Shown: positions 16,628 through 24,161 of the stretch, piece after piece | How the letters are laid out: each line of letters begins with the position of its first letter | Position numbering within the stretch: position 1 is the first letter of the stretch | Assembly (NCBI RefSeq): GCF_007751035.1 | Contig: NZ_CP036433.1 | Location: forward strand, 7,049,001-7,113,000 | Origin: Lignipirellula cremea | GTDB lineage: Bacteria > Planctomycetota > Planctomycetia > Pirellulales > Pirellulaceae | Reading direction: 5' to 3' | DNA: 64,000 nt | Notes under the pieces: generated by a model | Told to the model about the DNA's origin: nothing | Database searches by the model: none | The model's input: the letters and a program-made list of their open reading frames with translations, nothing else | Made by a program: the position numbers and the translations under genes

Positions 16628-17620
16628 TCAGGCTTCGCCGAATTCGGCCAGGCAACGCTTGTATTCGTCCATTTCCACCTGGCCGCCGACTGCCAGCGCG
16701 GTCCGCTGATGGATCGTTTTGGGTACGATGTCGAGGATCCGCTGGCTGCCTGACCAGGCGGCTCCGCCGGCTTCTTCGGCGATCATGGCGACCGGGTTCG
16801 CTTCGTACAACAGCCGCAGTTTGCCATCAGGCGAAGTCGAGGTCGGCGGATACAGAAAGACGCCCCCTTTGAGCAGCGTGCGGTGAAAGTCGGCGATCAT
16901 GGAGCCGATATAACGGGAGCTGTAGTTGCGGCCCAGCTTGCCGGTGCGCAACCGCTCGATGTACTCCTGGTCGGCTCGCGGGAACGTATCGCGGTACGCT
17001 TCGTTGGTCGAGTAGTACGGTCCCTGGGCCGGCATGCGGATGTTCTCATGGCTGAGCACGTACGCTCCCACCGCCGGGTCCAGCGTAAAGCCGTGCACGC
17101 CGTTGCCGACCGTATACACCATCATGGTTGATGAGCCGTACACCACGTATCCGGCCGCCACCTGCTGGCTGCCCGGCTGCAGCAACCAACTGCTGGAGTC
17201 GTCGAGCGAACTGCCTTCGGCCCGTTTCAAAATGGAGAAGGTCGTGCCGACGCTCACGTTGACATCGATATTGGAAGAGCCGTCGAGCGGATCGAAAATG
17301 ACCGCGTACTTGGCGTTGGGCGAAGAACCATGCACCATCAAAGGACGTTCGTTCTCTTCCGACGCCAGGACGCCGACGCTCTCACGCACGCGTAAATTAT
17401 CCAGCAGCGCTTCATTGGCGTACACATCCAGCTTCTGCTGTACTTCGCCTTGCACGTTCGTTTCGCCATACGAACCCAGCAGATCGGTTAGCCCGGCCCG
17501 ACGCACCTGGGCCTGGATCATTTTGGTGGCCAGGGTAATGCCCGACAGCAAAAACGAGAACTCGCCCGAGGCGCCGGGGAAGCGTTTCTGCTCCAGCAAA
17601 ATATGCTGCTGTACCGTCAT
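16628..17620 (-). CDS. fbp: fructose-1,6-bisphosphatase, class I
   Basis: 330 residues, the normal class I length. Signature motifs are VLASEENERP, VIFDPLDGSSNIDVNVSVGT (metal-binding DPLDGSSN), YSSRYIGSMIADFHRTLLKG and LLYEANPVAMIAEEAGG (substrate-binding lysine/tyrosine region). It hydrolyses fructose 1,6-bisphosphate in gluconeogenesis in the cytosol. Start at 17620 gives MTVQQHILLEQKRFPGASGE, matching family N-termini; upstream in-frame residues are non-homologous. Convergent with the OppF gene. Confidence 0.95.
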   Translation of the reverse strand: MTVQQHILLEQKRFPGASGEFSFLLSGITLATKMIQAQVRRAGLTDLLGSYGETNVQGEVQQKLDVYANEALLDNLRVRESVGVLASEENERPLMVHGSSPNAKYAVIFDPLDGSSNIDVNVSVGTTFSILKRAEGSSLDDSSSWLLQPGSQQVAAGYVVYGSSTMMVYTVGNGVHGFTLDPAVGAYVLSHENIRMPAQGPYYSTNEAYRDTFPRADQEYIERLRTGKLGRNYSSRYIGSMIADFHRTLLKGGVFLYPPTSTSPDGKLRLLYEANPVAMIAEEAGGAAWSGSQRILDIVPKTIHQRTALAVGGQVEMDEYKRCLAEFGEA

Positions 17621-17820
17621 GACCGGTTTATGAAGAGCCACAGACGACAATCCTTTTCTAAAAGACAGATCACAAACACAGATCGTTGTCGGGGGCAAAC
17701 GCAGATCCGTGGGGAGAATCCGCGACATTCTAGCACGATCGTCGCGTCGCCTGGCGGGACCGACGGCCAGAAACTGCGCCGCTTCGCGGCAAGTTCTCGT
17801 CAAGGGAAACGACGTTTCCG

Positions 17821-19341
17821 TTACTCGCCGGCCAGCGGTTGCCGTTCCCGCCAGGCCCAGCGATAAAGATTCCGGCTGTCGACATATCGGGCGTCGCTTG
17901 AGGTGCTGCCCAGCACCACGACCAGTAACACATCGTCCCCACGCTGACCGCGAGAAACCAGGCAAGCTCCGGCGCCGCCGGTGGTGCCCGTTTTGATCCC
18001 ATCATAGCCGCCGAACTGCAGCAACTGGTTCGTGTTCTTCCAGACGGCTTCGCGGGTCGTGTCCTCATGCTGCAGCTGGCAGCGATATTCGCGCGTGGAT
18101 ACGTACTGGCGGAACCGCTCGTACTGCATCGCCCGAAACGCCAGGCGGATCAGGTCCCGGGCGCTGGAGCGGTTGGGGCTGTTGCCATGCGGATCAAAGT
18201 AATGCGTCTCCTGCATGCCCAGGTCGGCCGCCCTGCGGTTCATCTCCGCGACAAAGCGAGCGAGGTCGTCGGGCTCTTGCTCCTTCGCGCCCGGTTCGCT
18301 GTCGCTCGATGGCGGCGGCAGGCGTCCGCCCACATGCTCGGCCAGGGCGACGGCGGCGTCGTTCCCGGAGGGCAGGAGCAGGCCGAACAGCAGATCGGCG
18401 ACCGGCAGTTTTTCGCCGACGCGCACGCCGGCGGTGGAACCGCCTGTCTTGTCGGCCCGGGCGGAAATGGTGACGATCTCTTCCAGCAGCTGCGGGTTCT
18501 TCCCGGCCAGTTCCAGCACGATCCAGGCAGTCATCATTTTCGTCGTGCTGGCCATTTGTCGCACGGCCGATTCCTGTTCGCCCCAGAGCAGATCGCCAGT
18601 GGCGCCGTCGGCGATCGCCCAGGCGCGGGCCGTCGTGAGCGGAGGACCGGTCAGGTCCTCTGGCGGCAGGCGGTAGTCGGCCGCCGCCCCAAAGACGCCG
18701 CGAATTTCCAGCACGTTGAGATAGGCATAGTCCTGGCCGGCGGGACATTCGATCTGCAGCCCGATCACGCCGCGATCATCGGCGACGACCTCTTTCAGCT
18801 CGGCCCAGCGGTCCTGGTTATTGGACGCATCCAGCCGCACCTGCTGCTCGCCTGCGGTAAACAGCGCGACCCGCTGGGACGCGTCGTTCGCCGCCATCCG
18901 CGAAGCGAACAGGGCCAGCGTGTACTTCTCGCCCGGCTGCAGGCCTTCCAGTTCCAGCCGAGCCAGAGCATCGACGCCCGCTTCCAGATAGAACGAATCG
19001 CCGGTCGCCGTCGCGGGCGCTCGGTCGGTCTTCTCCTCCGGCGCGTCTTCCGCCGGCCGGGCTCCGTCGGTATTGAACCCGGCCCAGCCATCGGTCTGGC
19101 GGAGTGCGACACTGGTGGCGACGCCTGCCAGGTCGACCGCCCCCTGCACCCGCAGGCCCGCGCCGCGGGGATCATCGACTGCATTCCAGGAGCCAGCGGT
19201 CGGCTTGTCGCCAAAGTCAAATCGCACGGTCTGCAGCTCGGCAGCGCCGCCCTGCGCGCCCCCGATCCCGCAGGACAAAATACAGGCCGCCAGCAGGCGC
19301 CGCATCCAGATCGCGTTCGCGATTGTCGATTGATTTCGCAT
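17821..19341 (-). CDS. D-alanyl-D-alanine carboxypeptidase, S11 family, with N-terminal beta domain
   Basis: 506 residues. The C-terminal half has all three penicillin-binding motifs: S265-TTK-K268 in QMASTTKMMTAW, S325-G-N327 in LLPSGNDAAVAL, and K450-T-G in GIKTGTTGGAGACL. It trims the terminal D-Ala from peptidoglycan pentapeptides in the periplasm. Residues about 30-220 form an extra beta-rich domain (VRFDFGDKPTAGSWNAVDDP; YTLALFASRMAANDASQRVA) absent from standard DacA-type enzymes, resembling planctomycete fibronectin/galactose-binding-like modules. Start at 19341 or at 19305 (MRRLLAACILSCGIGGAQGG); the second gives the cleaner signal peptide. It lies 81 bp downstream of the sulfatase on the same strand. 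Confidence 0.88.
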   Translation of the reverse strand: MRNQSTIANAIWMRRLLAACILSCGIGGAQGGAAELQTVRFDFGDKPTAGSWNAVDDPRGAGLRVQGAVDLAGVATSVALRQTDGWAGFNTDGARPAEDAPEEKTDRAPATATGDSFYLEAGVDALARLELEGLQPGEKYTLALFASRMAANDASQRVALFTAGEQQVRLDASNNQDRWAELKEVVADDRGVIGLQIECPAGQDYAYLNVLEIRGVFGAAADYRLPPEDLTGPPLTTARAWAIADGATGDLLWGEQESAVRQMASTTKMMTAWIVLELAGKNPQLLEEIVTISARADKTGGSTAGVRVGEKLPVADLLFGLLLPSGNDAAVALAEHVGGRLPPPSSDSEPGAKEQEPDDLARFVAEMNRRAADLGMQETHYFDPHGNSPNRSSARDLIRLAFRAMQYERFRQYVSTREYRCQLQHEDTTREAVWKNTNQLLQFGGYDGIKTGTTGGAGACLVSRGQRGDDVLLVVVLGSTSSDARYVDSRNLYRWAWRERQPLAGE

Positions 19342-19421
19342 GCCTGAGACCTGTTTCGTGAAAAGAGTTGTTCGTAGCCAGCAGCCGCTTGCCAGGAGAG
19401 CAGGCGGCCGCAGGACGTGGG

Positions 19422-20888
19422 CTATTTGCCGGCCGGCTTTTTCCCCTGGGGGGCGGCTTTTTTCTCGATCGTCCAGACGGGGCCTTCCGCCTGGACTTCG
19501 GCGTATTTGGCCTGGAGCTGGGCCGCCATTTTCTGCAGGCGTTCCGGTTCGACTTCGGCCAGGTCCCGCTTTTCGGCCAGGTCGTCGCGCAGGTTGTACA
19601 GCTCAAACTTGACGAGCTTCGCCCGTTTGATAATCTCCATATCGCCCAGCCGCACGCTGCTGCCGGCCTGCAGTTCCTGGGCGTCCCAGTGGCCCAGCAC
19701 CATGTAGTCGCCGATCCGCATGGCGGCCTTGGGCGGGCCGATCGACTTGAAATAATGCCAGTAAAGCGGCGTCGCCCGCTTGACCGCTTCGTCCTGGAAC
19801 ACGGCGGACAGATCCGCTCCATCCAGAGCCCGGTCGGTCGGCGGTTTGACCCCGGCCAGGGCGCAGAAGGTCGGCAGCAGATCGAGCGCACAGACGGGCT
19901 CGGCGACGACCTTCCCTGGCGTGGTATGGCCCGGGAACCGCATGATCCCGCAGACCCGCATGCCGGCTTCGTACAGGTGCAGCTTCATCCCGCGCAGCGG
20001 ACCGGGCGAGCCGTGCGAGCGGGCGGCCCCACGGTAACGATTGAGCGTTTCGGGCCCGTTGTCGGAAGTGAAGAAGACGAGCGTGTTCTCGGCCAGGTGC
20101 TGTTCGTCCAGGGCCGCCATCAGTCGACCGACCGCCTTGTCCATGTTGGCGACATTGGCGTAATACTGGGCTTCGCCGAACTTTGTCGCTTGCGGGTACT
20201 GCTCGACCAGATCGGGCGGCGAGGCGATCGGCTCGTGTGGTTCGTGGAAACAGACGAACTGAAAGAACGGCTTTTTCGGATTGCGGCCCGACTTCAGCCA
20301 GCGGATCGCTTCGTCGGCAACGATCTGGCAGGAGTAGCCTTCGATGGCGCCGACGCCTTCGCCATTGCGGACAAAGTTGCTGGGGTTATGGTGCGACGGG
20401 GACGCATTGTTTTGCGTGGCGAACCAGTACTCAAACCCCTGGTCGCCCGGTTGCGGCTGGTCGGGCGAATTGAACTTGCCGTTGCAGTGCCATTTGCCGA
20501 CCTGGCAAGTAGCGTAGCCCGCATCGCGGAGCAACTCGGCGATGGTGATCTCGCTGTCGGCCAGGTGCATCGGATGGCCTTCCGGGATCCAGTCATAGAC
20601 GCCGACCCGGCTGGGAGTGCGGCCGCTTAACAGACCGGCGCGGGACGAAGAGCAAACGGGCGCCGTCGAATAACAATCGGTGAACCGGAAGCCCTGCGAG
20701 GCCAGCTTGTCCAGGTGAGGCGTTTTGATCGTGGGGTTGCCATAACAGGCCAGATCGCCGTAGCCCAGATCATCGCACAGGATCACCAGGAAATTGGGCC
20801 GCTCAGCGGCGTGCGCAAGACCGTTGCCGAAACCGGCCGCCAGCGCCAAAGCAGCCAGCAAGAAGAATGATCGGGCAGGCAACTGCAT
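19422..20888 (-). CDS. secreted sulfatase
   Basis: 488 residues with signal peptide (MQLPARSFFLLAALALAAGF to AHA). ERPNFLVILCDDLGYGDLAC supplies the metal-binding DD pair. The formylglycine motif is C79-S-S-S-R83 followed by AGLLSGR; the canonical motif is C-x-(P/A)-x-R, so the third position is serine instead of proline or alanine. Later HYFKSIGPP and FFTSDNGPE carry further metal and substrate residues. Start at 20888 is fixed by GGAGG five bases upstream. It should remove sulfate esters from polysaccharide after activation by a formylglycine-generating or anSME enzyme not seen here. Confidence 0.9.
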   Translation of the reverse strand: MQLPARSFFLLAALALAAGFGNGLAHAAERPNFLVILCDDLGYGDLACYGNPTIKTPHLDKLASQGFRFTDCYSTAPVCSSSRAGLLSGRTPSRVGVYDWIPEGHPMHLADSEITIAELLRDAGYATCQVGKWHCNGKFNSPDQPQPGDQGFEYWFATQNNASPSHHNPSNFVRNGEGVGAIEGYSCQIVADEAIRWLKSGRNPKKPFFQFVCFHEPHEPIASPPDLVEQYPQATKFGEAQYYANVANMDKAVGRLMAALDEQHLAENTLVFFTSDNGPETLNRYRGAARSHGSPGPLRGMKLHLYEAGMRVCGIMRFPGHTTPGKVVAEPVCALDLLPTFCALAGVKPPTDRALDGADLSAVFQDEAVKRATPLYWHYFKSIGPPKAAMRIGDYMVLGHWDAQELQAGSSVRLGDMEIIKRAKLVKFELYNLRDDLAEKRDLAEVEPERLQKMAAQLQAKYAEVQAEGPVWTIEKKAAPQGKKPAGK

Positions 20889-21032
20889 ACGAACCTCCGC
20901 AGAAAGACGAGTCAAGAAAGGGCCCGTCCATCATGCCTGAGAACGCAGGCGCCCGCAAGCAGCAACCGGCTCCTGGCGCGGGAGGGACGCTCCCGTTTCA
21001 CGCTGGCTTGCCGGGGCGGGAAGAATCGGGCC

Positions 21033-21701
21033 TTACGGCTTCTTGGCAGGCAACTCGCGGTATTCGATCTTCCGCAGGAACGCCTTGGTTTGCCAGGCGG
21101 AGATACCTAACGGACGGGAGAGTTCGACCTCAGGCCGGATGGTGATTTTGCGGCCGGTGATATCCTGCTTGACGACCTGCTTGTCGTCGATCCAGGCTTC
21201 GATCAGCGTGGGGGCGACCCGCACCCGGATCTTGTACCACTGCTTCTGCTTGAACGACTGGTAACGGGTCGTCTGGTTGTCGGAGGCGTCCATGCCATCG
21301 ATATTGGACAGGCCGACCACGCTGCCGCCCCAGCCGGCGACAATGAAAGAGCAGTGGGAATCCGCGACGGGAAAGGTCAGGCCGCAGAAAAAGTCGTTGC
21401 CGTCGACCTGCATCGCTTCCAGGCGAATCTCGTAGTTAGTTTTGGGGAATTCCTTTTGCCAGGTGACGCCGGTGAGCGTGTTGCCGGCATCGAGTTCGAT
21501 CTGGCCGTCGGCCGCGCGGACTTCGCCCTCGCCGCCAAAATTGGCCGATTTCCAGCCGGTGAGTGACTTTCCGTCAAACAGGGGACGCCAGCCGTTTTCT
21601 GCTTTTTCTTCGGCGGCGCCGTTCATTGTCGTAAACAAAACCGACGATAAAACCGTAAAACCGATAACCGCCAAACGCAAGTAACAAGAGGGGATTCGCA
21701 T
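21033..21701 (-). CDS. DUF1080 family secreted protein
   Basis: 222 residues. Signal peptide MRIPSCYLRLAVIGFTVLSS to about residue 29, then the DUF1080 beta sandwich: WRPLFDGKSLTGWKSANFGG, EFPKTNYEIRLEAMQVDGND, FFCGLTFPV and IVAGWGGSVVGLSNIDG. Start at 21701 is chosen because GGAGAG precedes it and it opens the signal. It is upstream of the sulfatase on the same strand with a 144-bp gap, so the two may be co-expressed for sulfated glycan breakdown. Activity is inferred from the family. Confidence 0.85.
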   Translation of the reverse strand: MRIPSCYLRLAVIGFTVLSSVLFTTMNGAAEEKAENGWRPLFDGKSLTGWKSANFGGEGEVRAADGQIELDAGNTLTGVTWQKEFPKTNYEIRLEAMQVDGNDFFCGLTFPVADSHCSFIVAGWGGSVVGLSNIDGMDASDNQTTRYQSFKQKQWYKIRVRVAPTLIEAWIDDKQVVKQDITGRKITIRPEVELSRPLGISAWQTKAFLRKIEYRELPAKKP

Positions 21702-22034
21702 CGCGCGGACTCTCCAGGTTGGGAACCAGGCCGGAAAACCAGGTTCAGACACCATGTTTCAGCAATAAGGTTTCAGCAATAAGAAATCGGTCGCCGGCGC
21801 AAGTCTCCACTCGCCTGCCAGACATCACGGGCCCGAACCACTCTTGGGGGCGGCAGGTAAACTGGCTGATATCCCGGTCACGCACGCGTTGGGGGGAATT
21901 TCCCGTTTTTTTCGGCTGATGTCGGCTCGCCTTATGGCAAAGCTATACTATACCATGGCTGGTCGTCGGGCGCGCACCGCCAACGGTTTGGCTGTGGGCG
22001 AACAGCCGCCCAGATTCCTGGAATCGGACGTCGC
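21702..22034. other. divergent intergenic region
   Basis: It separates the DUF1080 gene (minus) from vanZ (plus). It holds a tandem duplication of TTTCAGCAATAAG at about 21757-21783 and a TATACT at 21944-21949 that could serve as a -10 box for vanZ about 80 bases upstream of its start. No gene is seen. Confidence 0.35.
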
Positions 22035-22490
22035 ATGATCAAATTCATTTCCCGTCGCGGGCCGATCGCCGCCGTCGTCTTGTTGCTGTACTGGTTCGCC
22101 CTGTTTGTGGCCACCCACCTCCCCAATGTATCCAGTCCGCTGCGCGTGCAGCATTCCGACAAGCTCCTCCACTTTACCGCTTACCTGATCCTGGCGTTTC
22201 TGGCGGTTGTCGTGCTGAATACGCCGGACTGGTCCCGCTGGAAACGGTACGCCCTGATCTTTGGTCTGCTGGCCGCTTATGGGGCGATTGATGAGTTGTT
22301 CCAGCTGATGGTGCCGGGACGAACGGCCGACGTGTGGGACTGGCTGGCCGACATGGCCGGCGCCGGTTGCGGACTGGCCCTGTTTATCGCCGTCCGCGCG
22401 CTGTTCCTGTGCTGCTGTTCCCGCGAATTGCCCTGGAAGAAATCGTCGCACGTGGAGAAGACCGCAGCTACCCCGGCGCCCTGGCAATGA
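22035..22490 (+). CDS. VanZ family membrane protein
   Basis: 151 residues, four transmembrane helices. Conserved VanZ features are SDKLLHFTAYLILAFLAVVV in the first half and the loop YGAIDELFQLMVPGRTADVW followed by DWLADMAGAG. VanZ proteins lower teicoplanin susceptibility in enterococci, but most family members have unknown envelope functions. The gene lies 13 bp before the lipoate-ligase-like gene and is probably co-transcribed with it. The C-terminus ends in a polar tail. Confidence 0.85.
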   Translation: MIKFISRRGPIAAVVLLLYWFALFVATHLPNVSSPLRVQHSDKLLHFTAYLILAFLAVVVLNTPDWSRWKRYALIFGLLAAYGAIDELFQLMVPGRTADVWDWLADMAGAGCGLALFIAVRALFLCCCSRELPWKKSSHVEKTAATPAPWQ

Positions 22491-22503
22491 AAGCCCGCTG
22501 TCG

Positions 22504-23223
22504 ATGAAGCTGCTGGAACTGACTCTGCCCACCGCGGCCGAGAACATCGCGCTCGATGAAGCGCTCCTGGAACAAGCCGAAGCCGCCGGCCATCCGGACG
22601 AAACGCTTCGCCTGTGGATGTCGCCTGAGCCGATCGTGGTGATCGGCCGCTCTTCACAGGTCGAGGTCGAAGTGCATCTGGAAGACTGCGACGCCCGGCG
22701 GATCCCCGTGCTGCGGCGATGCAGCGGAGGCGCCTCGATTGTCGCGGGGCCCGGGTGTTTGATGTACGCCCTGGTGCTGAGCTATGACCTGCGTCCCACA
22801 TTGCGGGCGATTGACGAAGCCCATCGCCTGGTGATGTCGACCATCGCTCAGTCGCTGCGCAGCGTGCAGGCCGATGTCGACGTGCAGGGAGTGTGCGATC
22901 TGACGCTGGGTGAACGGAAGTTTTCCGGCAATGCGCTGCGCTGCAAGCGGACGCATCTGCTGTACCACGGCACGCTGCTGCTGGACTTTCCGCTGGAAGA
23001 AATCGGGCGATGTCTGCGAACGCCGCCGCGGCAGCCCGACTACCGCCGCCGTCGGAATCATGATGACTTTGTCGCCAATTTGCGACTGCCCGAAGCGCCC
23101 GTTCGCCAGGCGTTAATCAATGCCTGGGCGGCCGAATTTCGGCGAGAAACCTGGCCGCAGGCCAAGGTCGCCGCGCTGGTCGCCGAGAAATACGCCGACG
23201 ACGAATGGAACCGTCGGCGGTAG
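22504..23223 (+). CDS. lipoate--protein ligase A family protein
   Basis: 239 residues, the length of the LipM/LplA single-domain group. RRCSGGASIVAGPGCLMYAL is the lipoate/octanoate-binding loop and GERKFSGNALRCKRTHLLYH carries the catalytic lysine with the SGNA motif. It transfers lipoyl or octanoyl groups to E2 or GcvH lipoyl domains. The usual loop reads RR-x-(S/T)-GGG-x-V-x-H; here GGA and PGC replace GGG and the histidine, so it may be an octanoyltransferase variant or a paralogue of altered specificity. Confidence 0.85.
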   Translation: MKLLELTLPTAAENIALDEALLEQAEAAGHPDETLRLWMSPEPIVVIGRSSQVEVEVHLEDCDARRIPVLRRCSGGASIVAGPGCLMYALVLSYDLRPTLRAIDEAHRLVMSTIAQSLRSVQADVDVQGVCDLTLGERKFSGNALRCKRTHLLYHGTLLLDFPLEEIGRCLRTPPRQPDYRRRRNHDDFVANLRLPEAPVRQALINAWAAEFRRETWPQAKVAALVAEKYADDEWNRRR

Positions 23224-23287
23224 ACGGCTTTTTTGCGGAGGCGAGCGCGAACAAAGAAGAAAGGTTCAACGCGGATTTCCGAGAACT

Positions 23288-23327
23288 CTCTGCGGTGAAC
23301 TTTGTCTGACAGACATTCACCGCAGAG
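23288..23327. terminator. bidirectional hairpin between convergent genes
   Basis: CTCTGCGGTGAA at 23288-23299 pairs perfectly with TTCACCGCAGAG at 23316-23327; inside, GTCTG-A-CAGAC forms a second stem. It lies between the convergent lipoate-ligase and DUF4190-like genes. The words CTCTGCGGTGAA resemble the CTTTGCG-type repeats at 1470 and 54160. Confidence 0.6.
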
Positions 23328-23342
23328 AATCAGAATCAGGAA

Positions 23343-23909
23343 TTAGCGGCGGTAGGAAACTTCTTCCTCGTCGTCAGAGGGCAAGTAATCAACGCGGACC
23401 ATCAGATCGTCGCGCGTTTCGTACTGCTGATCCACGCCGGCGCTGCGGACCACGTAAAAGTGCTCTTCCGGATGCAGGTCGTACCTCAGGGAGTTCTCCC
23501 AGGCGTCGGTCAGATGCAAAATGGCTTTGTTCCCCTGAACGCCATCAGGCACTCCGCCGGTTGTTTCCGTCTGGTATTGCAGCACCTCGCGCGCTTCACG
23601 CAGCCGCTGCACGGTCGCCCGGGTCAGACCCTGGTTTAACAGGTATCGGCTTTCTTGCGACATGCCGTAATAGGCGCTGACAATCAGGCCGGTGCCCAGT
23701 CCGCCGAGGACGACTCCCGCCAGCGCAAACGACCGCGGCCGTCCTGGCAAGGCCAGCAGGCTTAACAGCAGGCCGACCGGGCTCAAAACGCCGCAGGACA
23801 AGAACGTGGTGAAAAAGCCGATCGCTCCCAGCCAGTTGGAAGGGCGCGGGGGCGGGGGCCCAATGTAAATGACTTCTCGATAGCCCGCATGCTCGGTTGG
23901 ACGGCTCAT
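23343..23909 (-). CDS. DUF4190-like membrane protein
   Basis: 188 residues. After a proline-rich start (IYIGPPPPRPSNW), two transmembrane helices with glycine-rich loops (GAIGFFTTFLSCGVLSPVGL; SFALAGVVLGGLGTGLIVSA) match the DUF4190 arrangement. The rest is soluble and contains TDAWENSLRYDLHPEEHFYV, a pattern seen in the C-terminus of type II pseudopilin-like (GspG) proteins. Function unknown; an inner-membrane protein with an external or cytosolic sensor-like tail. Confidence 0.7.
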   Translation of the reverse strand: MSRPTEHAGYREVIYIGPPPPRPSNWLGAIGFFTTFLSCGVLSPVGLLLSLLALPGRPRSFALAGVVLGGLGTGLIVSAYYGMSQESRYLLNQGLTRATVQRLREAREVLQYQTETTGGVPDGVQGNKAILHLTDAWENSLRYDLHPEEHFYVVRSAGVDQQYETRDDLMVRVDYLPSDDEEEVSYRR

Positions 23910-24161
23910 AAAAACCCTCCCATGGATTTATTAACTGACTGTATTTGGCGATGATCCTGCCCGCGATCTGCATCCCGCGAATGGCAATGTGTCGAACGCA
24001 ATGTTCTTCCAGGGCGCTGTTGCCAGCGATCGCACGCAAACCTGAGGTTTCCGTGCGGCGCCAGCGGTCTTCCATCGACCGCAATCAACTTTGACATCTT
24101 TCAACCAGACAACAGCCGTTGCCGCCTGGTTCCACGACGCCCTCTGCATTGTATTCGTTTG

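Noticed and set aside
18067-19347. Long plus-strand frame opposite the S11 carboxypeptidase
   Set aside because: Antisense shadow in high-GC DNA; the opposite strand has all three S11 motifs.
19368-20630. 420-codon plus-strand frame opposite the sulfatase
   Set aside because: No domain and unnatural composition; the minus-strand sulfatase is complete with signal peptide and ribosome site.
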